DNA from: RFSX01 sp965230215
GTDB taxonomy: Bacteria; Bacteroidota; Bacteroidia; Chitinophagales; Saprospiraceae
NCBI GenBank assembly: GCA_965230215.1
Contig: CBDDKN010000002.1
Coordinates: 1,265,516 to 1,329,515, forward strand
Reading direction: 5' to 3'
DNA: 64,000 nucleotides
Under the pieces are notes generated by a model. The model did not search any database, was not told the origin of the DNA, and saw only the letters and a list, made by a program, of their open reading frames with translations. Shown one piece after another: positions 34,084-42,721 of this stretch; within the stretch, counting starts at the first letter, position 1, and each line of letters opens with the position of its first letter. The position numbers and the translations under genes are program-made.

Positions 34084-34998
34084 TTAGTTATCCATAAACT
34101 CATCTCCTTTTACATGATGAAATATGAATTCATCATAGGTCTCGGAATTAAAATCTTGAATGTCAAACTGTAAGTAAAACTTGATCTTTCTGCTTAAATC
34201 TGTTGATTCAGCTATCAATGAATGGATATCAAAACTTGTTACATTCTCATTGGTATAGAGTTCAAAGTCTAATCCATTATTTATTTTCTCGATCTTTTGA
34301 AGGTGAATTTTGCCAAATGCTTTTATCTTCTCAAGTTGCTTTATTCTTTCATTACCTTCTTTTATTAATCTCTTCGCCATCTTTAATTGATGATCTGGCA
34401 TTCCTTTTGAAATAAATTTTTCTGCTTCAGAATTATTCGTCTGAATATTATCGACTTGATTTTCTATCTGGACTTCTTTCTGAGCAACAAACTCCTTTTC
34501 AATTTTCCATTTCCCCTTCTCCACTTCTATTCTTCTTTTTCGATTAAACCTTCCCTCTACCTCCCATCTCTTTTCCTGGATATACCTAGTAATTGATTCT
34601 CTTAAAGTTTGGAAATAAAGATCTTTAGTAACTGAAAATACCAGCAAACCGATAAATGACAGGATTAGAATTACAATTGCCTTTGTCCATGACAATCGGA
34701 GGCCATCAATAATCTGGAATTGGAACTCTTCTTTTCTTGCTTGTTTGTAACCATCTTTTTCACCCTCGGTATAACCCTTCATTTGGCCTTCCAGAAAGGA
34801 TTGTGTGACAAGAGTATCGCACTTCGCCATCGCCAGCTTATGGCCATCAGTCTTGCCTTTTAAATAGAATACTGTTTTAGCGGATTGATATCCGGCGGTG
34901 TAACCATTGTTATATATCTCCTTTCTCTGCTCTTCTGTTGGACCGCAGCCAGCTATGCAAGCGATGATTATAAATATGCCAATCAATATGAATCTCAC
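34084..34998 (-). CDS. Lipoprotein with transmembrane helix and coiled coil (mobilisation operon)
   Basis: 304 residues. Signal peptide and lipobox end at C18 ('IIIACIAGC'). A repeat-like glycine/tyrosine segment follows ('NGYTAGYQSAK', 'KGYTEGEKDGYKQ'), then a transmembrane helix (about 108-128, 'AIVILILSFIGLLVFSV') and a long charged coiled coil to the C-terminus. A lipidated N-terminus plus an inner-membrane helix would span the periplasm or hold the protein at the inner membrane. First gene of the operon running to the relaxase. No family recognised; a structural or entry-exclusion-like role is conjecture. Confidence 0.6.
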   Translation of the reverse strand: MRFILIGIFIIIACIAGCGPTEEQRKEIYNNGYTAGYQSAKTVFYLKGKTDGHKLAMAKCDTLVTQSFLEGQMKGYTEGEKDGYKQARKEEFQFQIIDGLRLSWTKAIVILILSFIGLLVFSVTKDLYFQTLRESITRYIQEKRWEVEGRFNRKRRIEVEKGKWKIEKEFVAQKEVQIENQVDNIQTNNSEAEKFISKGMPDHQLKMAKRLIKEGNERIKQLEKIKAFGKIHLQKIEKINNGLDFELYTNENVTSFDIHSLIAESTDLSRKIKFYLQFDIQDFNSETYDEFIFHHVKGDEFMDN

Positions 34999-35072
34999 AA
35001 GTATCTTTTAAGCAAAGATCTATGAGTACCAACTTAAAAGTGGAAGGAATTTTCGATGTTTAAAAACTGTTT

Positions 35073-35109
35073 AATATTTTTAGAATGTTTAAACAATTCT
35101 AAAAATATT
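35073..35109. promoter_or_regulatory. Large dyad, candidate operator before the TIR-like gene
   Basis: Perfect 14-bp arms (AATATTTTTAGAAT at 35073-35086; its complement at 35096-35109) around GTTTAAAC plus one A; GTTTAAAC is itself a palindrome. It ends 6 bp before the preferred start codon of the TIR-like gene, in the divergent region with the mobilisation operon. A repressor site or an RNA hairpin hiding the ribosome binding site are both possible. Confidence 0.5.
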
Positions 35110-35115
35110 CTATGT

Positions 35116-36447
35116 ATGCTTAATGTTTCTTCCGATGAAATAAGAAAACATCTTCAAGAACTTAACAGTGCAATTGAAAAAGTAATAAATCAAGGTGGTT
35201 GGTCAAAATTTGATAAATGGTGTAGTGATCCAAAAAACAATTCCAATACTAAAGGATTCAGTAGACCCAATATACAGTATACCTTAAAGGAAAATCTTCA
35301 AGATTTAGAAAAGCTTATCGAGAGTCATGAGATCCAGGATGAGATCTACACTCTAACTAAATATGATGACAATAAGATTACTCTCAAAAGAAATTTTATT
35401 AAGGCAGTTGAAGAATTCCAGGATTATAAAATATTAGTAGCCCTACCTAAAATGTCTTGTTGGAATGCCTACTTCTATTATCATTTAGATGAAGACTACG
35501 AGCCGAAGCTGGCGAAGGGAATTTTAAAAATTCAAGATGATGAATCTGCAGAATTTGAAAACGTTAAAGATGGAATTAGTTCCGATTACACAGGTAGGTG
35601 GAAATTCTTACACGAAGATGTCATTTTCTTAGACATGCATTCAGAAAGAAAAAATAAAAGTCTTCATATGAAGCTTTATTGCCAAAATTTAAAAGAAGAT
35701 CAAATACTTTTGGGATCTTACCTTACATATGAAGATCGTTTTATCACCAGTGGATCGATTCTACTTGAAAAGACAGAATGTGAAGGAGCAGAACCATATA
35801 TCTATGATTACCTTGATCAAAAGCTGTCAGAGCAATCTTTCAATAATGACGTATTGCTTTACCTATCTGAAAAAAGATATAACTTTCATAAGGTCAAAAG
35901 AAGAATTTATAGGCCGGAGCATTTAGAGAAGTTCTTATCTAATTTCAAAGTGACTCCTTCATCAAAGTTTATAGAATCTACTGTTCCTTCTGTTTTCATT
36001 GCATTCCCCACAATACCTAATAACGACTGGAATGGAATATCTTCAAATCAATTGGAGGATATGGTTACCCGCATAACGGATAAGAGACCTGATGTTAATA
36101 TAAACTGGTATAATCAAAATCTTAAAGATGGTTCTGTAGTTTATCATGCTCCATCATCACTCAAAGAATTACGAAGAACCCGGCTTTTTATTCTAATTCT
36201 TTTTAATACAAATCATTCATCTTTTTCACTTGTTCAATTGGGATGGGCATTGGAACACTGTAAATATGTTTTAGTCTTCTATGAAGAAACAATACTTTCT
36301 ACCAACATTGAAAGACTGAGAGATATGGGAGTAACATTCATTAAATTCAGTTCTAAGGATACAGAAAAGGCAATGTTAGAGATTGAAAAGGAAATCACAA
36401 ACAAGATTAAGGTTTGTATAGGAAAAAAACTTGAGGTCGAAAAATAA
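35116..36447 (+). CDS. Protein with C-terminal TIR-like/deoxyribosyltransferase-like domain, putative defence effector
   Basis: 443 residues from ATG 35116. The frame extends to ATG 35056, but that stretch would translate the dyad. Residues about 305-435 form a Rossmann-like segment ('SVFIAFPTIPNND', 'RRTRLFILILFNTNHSSFSL', 'VQLGWALEHCKYVLVFYEE') resembling TIR or nucleoside 2-deoxyribosyltransferase folds used in NAD-consuming effectors. The glutamate expected before 'LGWAL' is Gln here, so catalysis is uncertain. The N-terminal 300 residues are unassigned and could be the sensor. It lies beside a SIR2-HerA operon. Confidence 0.5.
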   Translation: MLNVSSDEIRKHLQELNSAIEKVINQGGWSKFDKWCSDPKNNSNTKGFSRPNIQYTLKENLQDLEKLIESHEIQDEIYTLTKYDDNKITLKRNFIKAVEEFQDYKILVALPKMSCWNAYFYYHLDEDYEPKLAKGILKIQDDESAEFENVKDGISSDYTGRWKFLHEDVIFLDMHSERKNKSLHMKLYCQNLKEDQILLGSYLTYEDRFITSGSILLEKTECEGAEPYIYDYLDQKLSEQSFNNDVLLYLSEKRYNFHKVKRRIYRPEHLEKFLSNFKVTPSSKFIESTVPSVFIAFPTIPNNDWNGISSNQLEDMVTRITDKRPDVNINWYNQNLKDGSVVYHAPSSLKELRRTRLFILILFNTNHSSFSLVQLGWALEHCKYVLVFYEETILSTNIERLRDMGVTFIKFSSKDTEKAMLEIEKEITNKIKVCIGKKLEVEK

Positions 36448-36484
36448 TAATGCTACGATAATTCATTTTTAGGGAGTCTTATTC

Positions 36485-36709
36485 ATGTCAAAATTAGTAG
36501 ACCTTGACAAGGTATTTTTTATTATGAGCAGATTTAATGGGCTGAGTAAAAGACAGTTTCGAAACAAAGTTAAACGAGTTGTAATGATGTTAGAACAGTT
36601 CGATAATGACCCTAATAAATTGGTCGATGATGCAAATGAGTCTAATAATCCTTCATTGAAGAAGGGAGATCAATTTGATCCGGAATTTCCATACTTCGAC
36701 AAATACTAG
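36485..36709 (+). CDS. Small protein of unknown function (74 aa)
   Basis: 74 residues, basic in the first half ('SRFNGLSKRQFRNKVKRVVM') and acidic in the second ('QFDNDPNKLVDDANE'). It begins 37 bp after the TIR-like gene with GGGAG upstream, so it may be its partner or a small regulator. It converges with the nuclease-fold gene that ends at 36757. No family recognised. Confidence 0.45.
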   Translation: MSKLVDLDKVFFIMSRFNGLSKRQFRNKVKRVVMMLEQFDNDPNKLVDDANESNNPSLKKGDQFDPEFPYFDKY

Positions 36710-36756
36710 TTCTACTTAAGATGTGATAATATAATTTATGTCAAATTGAACGTGAA

Positions 36757-37788
36757 TTACAATTTATCAATTTCATTAGAAATGAAATCGTACCTTCTTT
36801 TAACATCATCTCCCATATAATAATCCAACAAATCCTCTTTACTCAATTTCCCATCCGAAAAAAACTTTTGGATATATTCTATATCAAATTGTACTAGTAC
36901 AATTGATTTTTCAATTTTCTTTAATACTTCCCTATTGTTTTGAATATTCGATTCAACTAATTTCTTAATTGATTGAATTTCTCTGAGATTAATTAGTACT
37001 CTGTTTAGTAATATACTAAGCACATTTGGATCAAAATCAACTTCCTTAAAGTTAATTGCTATATCACGAGCAAGCATATATGCAATAGCCAGATTAGAAT
37101 AATTACCACTCTGAGAATCAATAATAGCAACTAACCCAATTGAGGGAATATATCCTACTTCTTCAATGGTATTAAGTATTGAGCTATCAACCAATGAAGC
37201 ATCAAATACTATAATACTGGCTTTTGCCTCCCTGTTAACTTGTGCTTCAATTAGCTGACTCCATGCTGTGTCATTTTTTCTAGTAAAGATATTTTTGGAT
37301 TTAATGTCACCAAGTCTAACAGATTTATCGAATTTACATTCAACTACAATTTTTAAATCGGAATCACCATTTAGTTCACAAATAATATCTCCAGTCTTAT
37401 TTCTAGGAAGTTTTCCAACTTTATTACCGGTCAACGTAATAGTGTCATTGAGTTTTTTTCCCAACACAAAATCTTCAAGAAATAATGCTACATCTTCTTC
37501 CGCCAGATTACCTTTTAGAGCAGATTTATAAAACAGCTCTTGTTTCATATCAAAAATGAGCTTTAAGCTTTCTAATTCCGTTCCAAGTTCATTTGAGGTT
37601 TTTGATAGAAATGCTGATAGTCTATCTTCCATTAGAGCTAAAACTCCAATGTAAATGGCTCTTAAAAATTTATCATCCCTTTCTACTACAGGAAGATTAT
37701 CAAAGTAGGAGAAGACAATTTCATTTTCGATCTCAAATGATTTCACTTCGACCCGTTTTAATTTTTGATTAAGTTTGATGTTTATCAT
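36757..37788 (-). CDS. PD-(D/E)XK nuclease-fold protein of the SIR2-HerA operon
   Basis: 343 residues. The nuclease core reads E98 ('NLAEEDVALFL'), D134 ('NKTGDIICEL') and E150-C-K152 ('KIVVECKFDKS'), the catalytic pattern of the restriction endonuclease-like fold. The N-terminal part is helical and the C-terminal part (about 240-340) is charged and helical. The gene is last in the operon SIR2, HerA, KTSC, nuclease, 2 bp after the KTSC stop codon. HerA ATPases commonly work with a nuclease, so this may be the DNA-cutting arm alongside the NAD-consuming SIR2 arm. Confidence 0.68.
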   Translation of the reverse strand: MINIKLNQKLKRVEVKSFEIENEIVFSYFDNLPVVERDDKFLRAIYIGVLALMEDRLSAFLSKTSNELGTELESLKLIFDMKQELFYKSALKGNLAEEDVALFLEDFVLGKKLNDTITLTGNKVGKLPRNKTGDIICELNGDSDLKIVVECKFDKSVRLGDIKSKNIFTRKNDTAWSQLIEAQVNREAKASIIVFDASLVDSSILNTIEEVGYIPSIGLVAIIDSQSGNYSNLAIAYMLARDIAINFKEVDFDPNVLSILLNRVLINLREIQSIKKLVESNIQNNREVLKKIEKSIVLVQFDIEYIQKFFSDGKLSKEDLLDYYMGDDVKRRYDFISNEIDKL

Positions 37789-37790
37789 AA

Positions 37791-38003
37791 TTATATTCGT
37801 GCGTACCTGTATTGACCTTTGATATTTTGATGAAGGAATGAGCCAATGGAATCAGCCTGTTTAAAAGATTCCCATATATGGCCAGGCACATTGAAGTATT
37901 GATAAATACTACCGTTTAAAAATTGCACTTCCAATATAGAGTTGTCAGAATCATACCCAATTTTAGATACATTGGATGAACTAAAGCCGTCAAAATATTC
38001 CAT
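37791..38003 (-). CDS. KTSC-domain small protein
   Basis: 70 residues that form a complete KTSC domain: 'SSNVSKIGYDSDNSILEVQF', then 'YQYFNVPGHIW' and 'ADSIGSFLHQNIKGQYRY'. KTSC domains accompany nucleic-acid enzymes and mobile genes; their molecular role is not established. Start and HerA stop share one base (TAATG) and the nuclease gene starts 2 bp after its stop codon, so it is a coupled member of the SIR2-HerA operon. Confidence 0.85.
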   Translation of the reverse strand: MEYFDGFSSSNVSKIGYDSDNSILEVQFLNGSIYQYFNVPGHIWESFKQADSIGSFLHQNIKGQYRYARI

Positions 38004-39928
38004 TATTCTTCTTCTTGATTATTCGTTAATTTATAAATATTTGGATTTTGTTTAATCCATGCTTCTACTAATTCTTTGTAATTTTCTTCATAATCGATCT
38101 TAATATCCCATCCTCCTACTACACTTGAATTTTCAGGTTCTTCCTCTGAACACACAACTGGGTCTAAGCTATCTGGTCTGTTCTCTTTTTCAGGAGGCTC
38201 AATTATTGTTCTCATTGGAAGTTTAACAGCTTCTCCAAGTACAATTGCCTCACCTGTTCTCAATATTGGTAACATATCCGTTAAACCTTCCAAATTATCA
38301 GATATTGTTCCTTTAACTTGAGATCTATCAGTATGGTTCGACAGCCTCAAACTTATATAAGTTCCACATTGAGATAGAATGGTTGGATCAACCTCTGAAG
38401 GTCTTTGGCTAACTACCATTGCCCCAATTCCATACTTTCTTCCTTCCTTGACAATTCTTTTTACAATATTTGAAGCAAACCCTTTATTGTTTTGATTTAA
38501 ATATGCGTGTGCCTCTTCCATAACAATTAGTAATGGTCTTTCTCTTCCTCCTTCAGGAATTTTTCTTGCCCAAAATAATCCATCGTAAATTATCCTCAAT
38601 AACACACCTATTATGTTATTTAATATCTGGCTTGGAACACCTGATAAATCTAAAACACTTATAGGCTTTGATCCTCCGACCCAATCATAAAATAAATCAG
38701 AGAGTCCTTTTGAGACTTCTCCATTTAAATTAGGTTTCCATTCACCTGGGTTAAATAAAAAGTCATATCTGGGATCTCTTAATTTTGATGATAATGAACT
38801 CAGTTGCCTTGTAAGACTTAAATTAATTCCACTGTGATAAACTTCGTTTTGTTGTATGACTCGATACTGAGGTGGAACAACATTTACAGCGTCACCTATT
38901 TCAATAGGTTCTTCATTATCATTAAGCAAAAATGCTTCCGTTGTATTTTCTAAACTAAATGGTTCAAGAATATCATTAAATCTTTGACCCGTTGATCTTT
39001 CAGTATGTGTTGAGGAAACTAATCTATGTAGATATAGCCATAATTGATGAATACTGAAGGCTATAGGTGAGTCCACATTAATTGTTTGATCTTTAAACAA
39101 CTCATAATTGTCTGGATGACCTTCATTTGAATTTTGAATAGAAGAAAGTTTGAGTTTTGTTATTTCTTGGAGTACTCTTCCCTTATCATTATCATTCAGT
39201 TCACCGAAGGTTACTTTGCTCAATTCATCAAAACTCATTGCCCAATATGGTAAATACAAAGGCAGAATATTATTATGAGCATCTGGGTTTACTGAATAAA
39301 TATTTGCCTTTTCTTTTAAAGCTTTGCCATATTCTCCGTGAAGATCAAGTACAATTACTCTGGCTGACGGATATTTTTGTAGATCACTCAGTTTTAAAAG
39401 CAAACTTGCAACAGAAGTTGATTTACCTGACCCTGTTGTTCCAACAATCGCAGAATGCCGTGTTACTAGTTTATTAATATCTAAAAAAGCATCTATTGAC
39501 TCAGATCCAGCTATATGACCAATTCTGACCATATGATGTCTAGTTCCTTCATTTCCATAAATTCTTGATAAATCTTCCTCGGAAACCAAATGAACCTCGT
39601 CATCGATTGTAGGATATTGAGAGATACCTCTTTCAAATGATCCAGTACGTAGTCCTTCTCCTATTAATTGTACAGATAACCATCTAAAGTCATCAAGATC
39701 AGTATTTTCTAATGTTTCTGGACGTGCTTGAGCTCCAACTTGAGAAATTATTCCAAATAAATCTAAATAACCGATTGGGATTCGAACAAAATTCCCTACT
39801 TGTCCTATTTTATATCCATGACCTTTCACAAATGAAATCCCTGTGGTCTGGGTCCCAACCATTCTAATACTTAAGGACGTTCCTTTAACATCTTTTATAT
39901 AGCCAATTAGTGTCGGATTATTCTGCAT
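38003..39928 (-). CDS. HerA-type ATPase/translocase (SIR2-HerA defence system)
   Basis: 641 residues from ATG 39928 ('MQNNPTLIGYIKDVKGTSLS'), which begins the expected HAS-barrel; the frame continues to ATG 39994 but that would overlap SIR2 by 77 nt, against 11 nt with the chosen start. Walker A is G163-T-T-G-S-G-K169-S170 ('IVGTTGSGKSTS'), Walker B is 'LLIVMEEAHAYL', and 'AMVVSQRPSEVDPTILSQCG' is the sensor-type segment. HerA proteins form hexameric rings; in SIR2-HerA systems the ring assembles with SIR2 and gives phage-triggered NAD loss. The operon adds KTSC and nuclease genes. Confidence 0.9.
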   Translation of the reverse strand: MQNNPTLIGYIKDVKGTSLSIRMVGTQTTGISFVKGHGYKIGQVGNFVRIPIGYLDLFGIISQVGAQARPETLENTDLDDFRWLSVQLIGEGLRTGSFERGISQYPTIDDEVHLVSEEDLSRIYGNEGTRHHMVRIGHIAGSESIDAFLDINKLVTRHSAIVGTTGSGKSTSVASLLLKLSDLQKYPSARVIVLDLHGEYGKALKEKANIYSVNPDAHNNILPLYLPYWAMSFDELSKVTFGELNDNDKGRVLQEITKLKLSSIQNSNEGHPDNYELFKDQTINVDSPIAFSIHQLWLYLHRLVSSTHTERSTGQRFNDILEPFSLENTTEAFLLNDNEEPIEIGDAVNVVPPQYRVIQQNEVYHSGINLSLTRQLSSLSSKLRDPRYDFLFNPGEWKPNLNGEVSKGLSDLFYDWVGGSKPISVLDLSGVPSQILNNIIGVLLRIIYDGLFWARKIPEGGRERPLLIVMEEAHAYLNQNNKGFASNIVKRIVKEGRKYGIGAMVVSQRPSEVDPTILSQCGTYISLRLSNHTDRSQVKGTISDNLEGLTDMLPILRTGEAIVLGEAVKLPMRTIIEPPEKENRPDSLDPVVCSEEEPENSSVVGGWDIKIDYEENYKELVEAWIKQNPNIYKLTNNQEEE

Positions 39929-41117
39929 TTCTAATGTCCGAATTATCAGCGCCAGATAATGTTTTGAGCAATTGTCCAAACATTGCAAAGTCACCTATAT
40001 TAAAAGAATAACTCTTTTTATTTCCTTCACCCTCTTCTTCTGTTTTTATTAAATCACTTGGTAAATTGCTTAGCAAAGCTTCACCATTCAAGGTATATTC
40101 TGCTTCATTTCTACCAATTATTGCTTTATCATGTGCTAATAGCGAAATATTTGAAGCTTGATTTGCACATTCTACAGCAAGTGGATACTTTTCTAGATTA
40201 CTATAGAGCAATGCAAAACACATTGCAGTAGGATTGCTTTGTAATGAACGCAGGATAACATCATTAATATGTTCGTCGCTAAATGAATATCCCGCAATAA
40301 ATAATACGCTGGATGGTTTAAGCAAAAAGGATTTTAGCCTATCCATCATTGCTAGATAAGGCATTTTACGGCTTTTACTATATTTTAAATGAGATGGATA
40401 AATTAAAAATCTCTCCTCTTCTTTTAATTCATTACTTCTAATTATTCCTTCTTTCTTAGAATGAACCCAATTAATAGAACCATGTATCTTCCATAATCTG
40501 CACCAATTTGGTGGCAGCTGATTAGGATTTTCGACCGAGCCAAGATCAAAAAAGGCTTTTCTAGTGCCAATAAAACCATCAAAATAAGGGCAATGGGATT
40601 CTTCTAATGCTTGCTCCATTAAAAGATCGTAATTTGATGTAAAGATATTTACGGGCTCTACTCTTGAGATTGATCTAATCCACAGCGCTAGATCATGATA
40701 AGGGGAATCATATGATGGTAATTCTTTATCAACTTGTTCTGATATAATCTTACAGATTACAAAATCTAACTTATTTAATTCCTCTTTCGTGAGTTCTCTC
40801 ACTTTTCCACTCCCAGCCACAGTTATCAATGACCTGATTCTGCTTAGGAAGTCCTCAACATTTGGGTCCGCTATTCCATCATCTTCGAATTGATTTGTAA
40901 TCTTACTAAATAGATCCTTATCATCACTTGCATTAATAATATCAGAAATAATTTTAGTTAAACCAGCTATATCAGGGATTAAAGGAAGGTTATTGTCTCC
41001 CTCTTCTATTCTTATAGATAATGGGCATCCTGCGGCTAAAAAAAAGCCTATGCTTTTCCTATCCTGAGATAATACTTGTTGGATGTAGTTTAATTGTCTA
41101 TTTATATCGTGTTTCAT
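39918..41117 (-). CDS. SIR2-domain protein (SIR2-HerA defence system)
   Basis: 399 residues. Sirtuin-fold NAD-binding features are A28-A-G30 ('FFLAAGCPLS'), T160-S-N162-Y-D164 ('FTSNYDLLME') and H212 ('WKIHGSINW'), followed by 'LFIAGYSFSDEHINDVI'. In defence systems this domain hydrolyses NAD rather than deacetylating proteins. First gene of the operon, overlapping HerA by 11 nt, which implies balanced production of the two partners. The 315-bp spacer upstream would hold its promoter. Confidence 0.88.
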   Translation of the reverse strand: MKHDINRQLNYIQQVLSQDRKSIGFFLAAGCPLSIRIEEGDNNLPLIPDIAGLTKIISDIINASDDKDLFSKITNQFEDDGIADPNVEDFLSRIRSLITVAGSGKVRELTKEELNKLDFVICKIISEQVDKELPSYDSPYHDLALWIRSISRVEPVNIFTSNYDLLMEQALEESHCPYFDGFIGTRKAFFDLGSVENPNQLPPNWCRLWKIHGSINWVHSKKEGIIRSNELKEEERFLIYPSHLKYSKSRKMPYLAMMDRLKSFLLKPSSVLFIAGYSFSDEHINDVILRSLQSNPTAMCFALLYSNLEKYPLAVECANQASNISLLAHDKAIIGRNEAEYTLNGEALLSNLPSDLIKTEEEGEGNKKSYSFNIGDFAMFGQLLKTLSGADNSDIRNAE

Positions 41118-41432
41118 TAAGTTCGAATTTTACGCAGTAGTTTTTTATCAGCAAGAACAATCTATCATATAAAGTTGACATATTATCTTAATGAATTCGT
41201 GTCGTACAAAGTTTCTTTCTTTTAAAATGGGTTTGCAAATAAATATCAGTCTTGATTTTTTGATTTCATAGTATTCATATATAAATTAAACAAATCAGAA
41301 CTAAAACGAAAGCTAAGTACTTCATTGGGCCCTGTTTTGAAGGAATAACTTTTTAGAGTTTACAAAACGTCATATTCTTCATTACAATCTATAAAGTGAT
41401 TATGAGTCTACAATTTATTTAATGAGTACAAA
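41118..41432. other. AT-rich divergent spacer between SIR2 and RadC-like genes
   Basis: 315 bp with no open frame of interest and no recognised RNA. It should hold the promoters of the minus-strand SIR2 operon and of the plus-strand RadC-like gene. I could not identify a convincing -33/-7 pair. Confidence 0.35.
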
Positions 41433-41894
41433 TTGAGTTTAAGAGTTTCATCTAAAGTCTCCGAAGTTTATCTCACTTACAGAAATAAACAAAAAGCTTC
41501 TGAACGTCCCAAAGTCTCTAGTTCCTTAGAGGCATATTCCATTCTTAAAGAATCCTGGTCTGATCAAATTGCACTTTGTGAAGAGTTTAATGTACTTCTT
41601 CTCGATCGATCCAACAAAGTAATGGCATTCTGCCCATTTTTTAAGGGGGGAATAAGTGCAACAGTGGTTGATCTTAAAATCGTATTTGCAACAGCATTGA
41701 AGGCTCTAGCTTCATCTGTGATAATCGCACATAACCACCCATCTGGAAACCTTAAGCCTTCTTCTCAAGATGTAAGTTTAACTAGGAAATTTAAGCAAGC
41801 CGCAGAACTCTTGGATATAAAGCTACTTGATCACTTGATACTATCACCGGATGATAATTATTACTCCTTTGCGGATAATGGAAATGTGATTTAG
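41433..41894 (+). CDS. RadC-like JAB-domain protein
   Basis: 153 residues. The JAMM/RadC metal site is intact: 'IIAHNHPSGNLKPSSQD' fits HxHx7Sx2D. 'KASERPKVSSSLEAYSIL' upstream is the conserved lead-in of RadC-like proteins from Bacteroidota mobile elements. No ATG is available in frame; TTG 41433 gives the expected N-terminus. Element-borne RadC-like proteins are frequent but their function is unproven, with DNA repair and anti-defence roles both suggested. Its 3' end overlaps the convergent gene by 4 bp. Confidence 0.85.
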   Translation: MSLRVSSKVSEVYLTYRNKQKASERPKVSSSLEAYSILKESWSDQIALCEEFNVLLLDRSNKVMAFCPFFKGGISATVVDLKIVFATALKALASSVIIAHNHPSGNLKPSSQDVSLTRKFKQAAELLDIKLLDHLILSPDDNYYSFADNGNVI

Positions 41895-42709
41895 CCTTCA
41901 AAGTCATTGTTCAAACAAATAGAGCTTACTCTATGAACCTCTTTAGTTCCTTCTATGGGAAAAGAAATAAAGTACCTGTCTCCACGAGAAATATTTGAAG
42001 TCATATGGACTAAATTAGAAATGAAATAGGCATGAGATAAATTAGGCAGATTATAAATATTGTAGAAATCTTTTTCACATTGAACTGGTGGATTAAGAGT
42101 GTCACCATTTAACCAATGTCTTACGAATAATTTATCACCCAAAGAAAAATGATTTATCATTCCATTTGATCTCTCAAGGCATTCATTGATGTAGTTATTA
42201 GACATAGTATTTACAATCTCAAAAGAGAAAATACCTTTAAAAATTCTTGATCTGTCGATTTTTGCCACTCTTTCAAAGTCAGCAAATTCATTAAATTTTT
42301 CTATGATTTTAAACAAGGAGTTATCATTTGATTTTCCAGAATATATCTTCGATTTAACTTCGATAATTCCTCTTACACAGTCTTCTGTCACAATAATAAA
42401 ATCACTCTCAGAAAAAATAACTGGATAGGTGTTGTCAAATATCAGAATATCAATTTGTCGTGAAATCAAAAAATTGTTTTGATCATCCACTTTTGAATGG
42501 TTCAAGATAAATCCATTACCTACTGATAAGTTCTCTGGAAGAAACCTTTTAATCATATTTCTAAGAATGGCTTCTTTAAATCGTCCTTCTTCACCCCAAT
42601 TTCTATCGCCAATTAAGTCTCGTACTCTGTTCTTAACTACTTGTAATTCATCATTAATTGATTGTTGAAATTTGACTGGATTTATTTTGCTGGATTTATT
42701 ATCAGGCAT
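41891..42709 (-). CDS. DUF6602-like nuclease-fold protein
   Basis: 272 residues. A helical start ('ELQVVKNRVRDLIGD') is followed by 'FLPENLSVGNGFILN', 'RQIDILIFDNTYPVIF' and 'CVRGIIEVKSKIY'. The D...E-x-K arrangement (QID, then EVK) matches the PD-(D/E)XK-like core of the DUF6602 family. It starts 12 bp after the small gene 42722-42943 on the same strand. Proteins of this family occur in defence islands and mobile elements; the substrate is not known. Confidence 0.65.
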   Translation of the reverse strand: MPDNKSSKINPVKFQQSINDELQVVKNRVRDLIGDRNWGEEGRFKEAILRNMIKRFLPENLSVGNGFILNHSKVDDQNNFLISRQIDILIFDNTYPVIFSESDFIIVTEDCVRGIIEVKSKIYSGKSNDNSLFKIIEKFNEFADFERVAKIDRSRIFKGIFSFEIVNTMSNNYINECLERSNGMINHFSLGDKLFVRHWLNGDTLNPPVQCEKDFYNIYNLPNLSHAYFISNLVHMTSNISRGDRYFISFPIEGTKEVHRVSSICLNNDFEG

Positions 42710-42721
42710 ACTTATTGAAGT

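Noticed and set aside
23979..34998. Self-transmissible conjugative element
   Set aside because: A relaxase and a coupling ATPase are present, but no VirB4-type ATPase or pore proteins were found anywhere inside the element.
39929..39994. Longer HerA start with a 77-nt overlap into SIR2
   Set aside because: The extra 22 residues do not look like a HAS-barrel start; ATG 39928 gives the expected N-terminus and a short 11-nt overlap.
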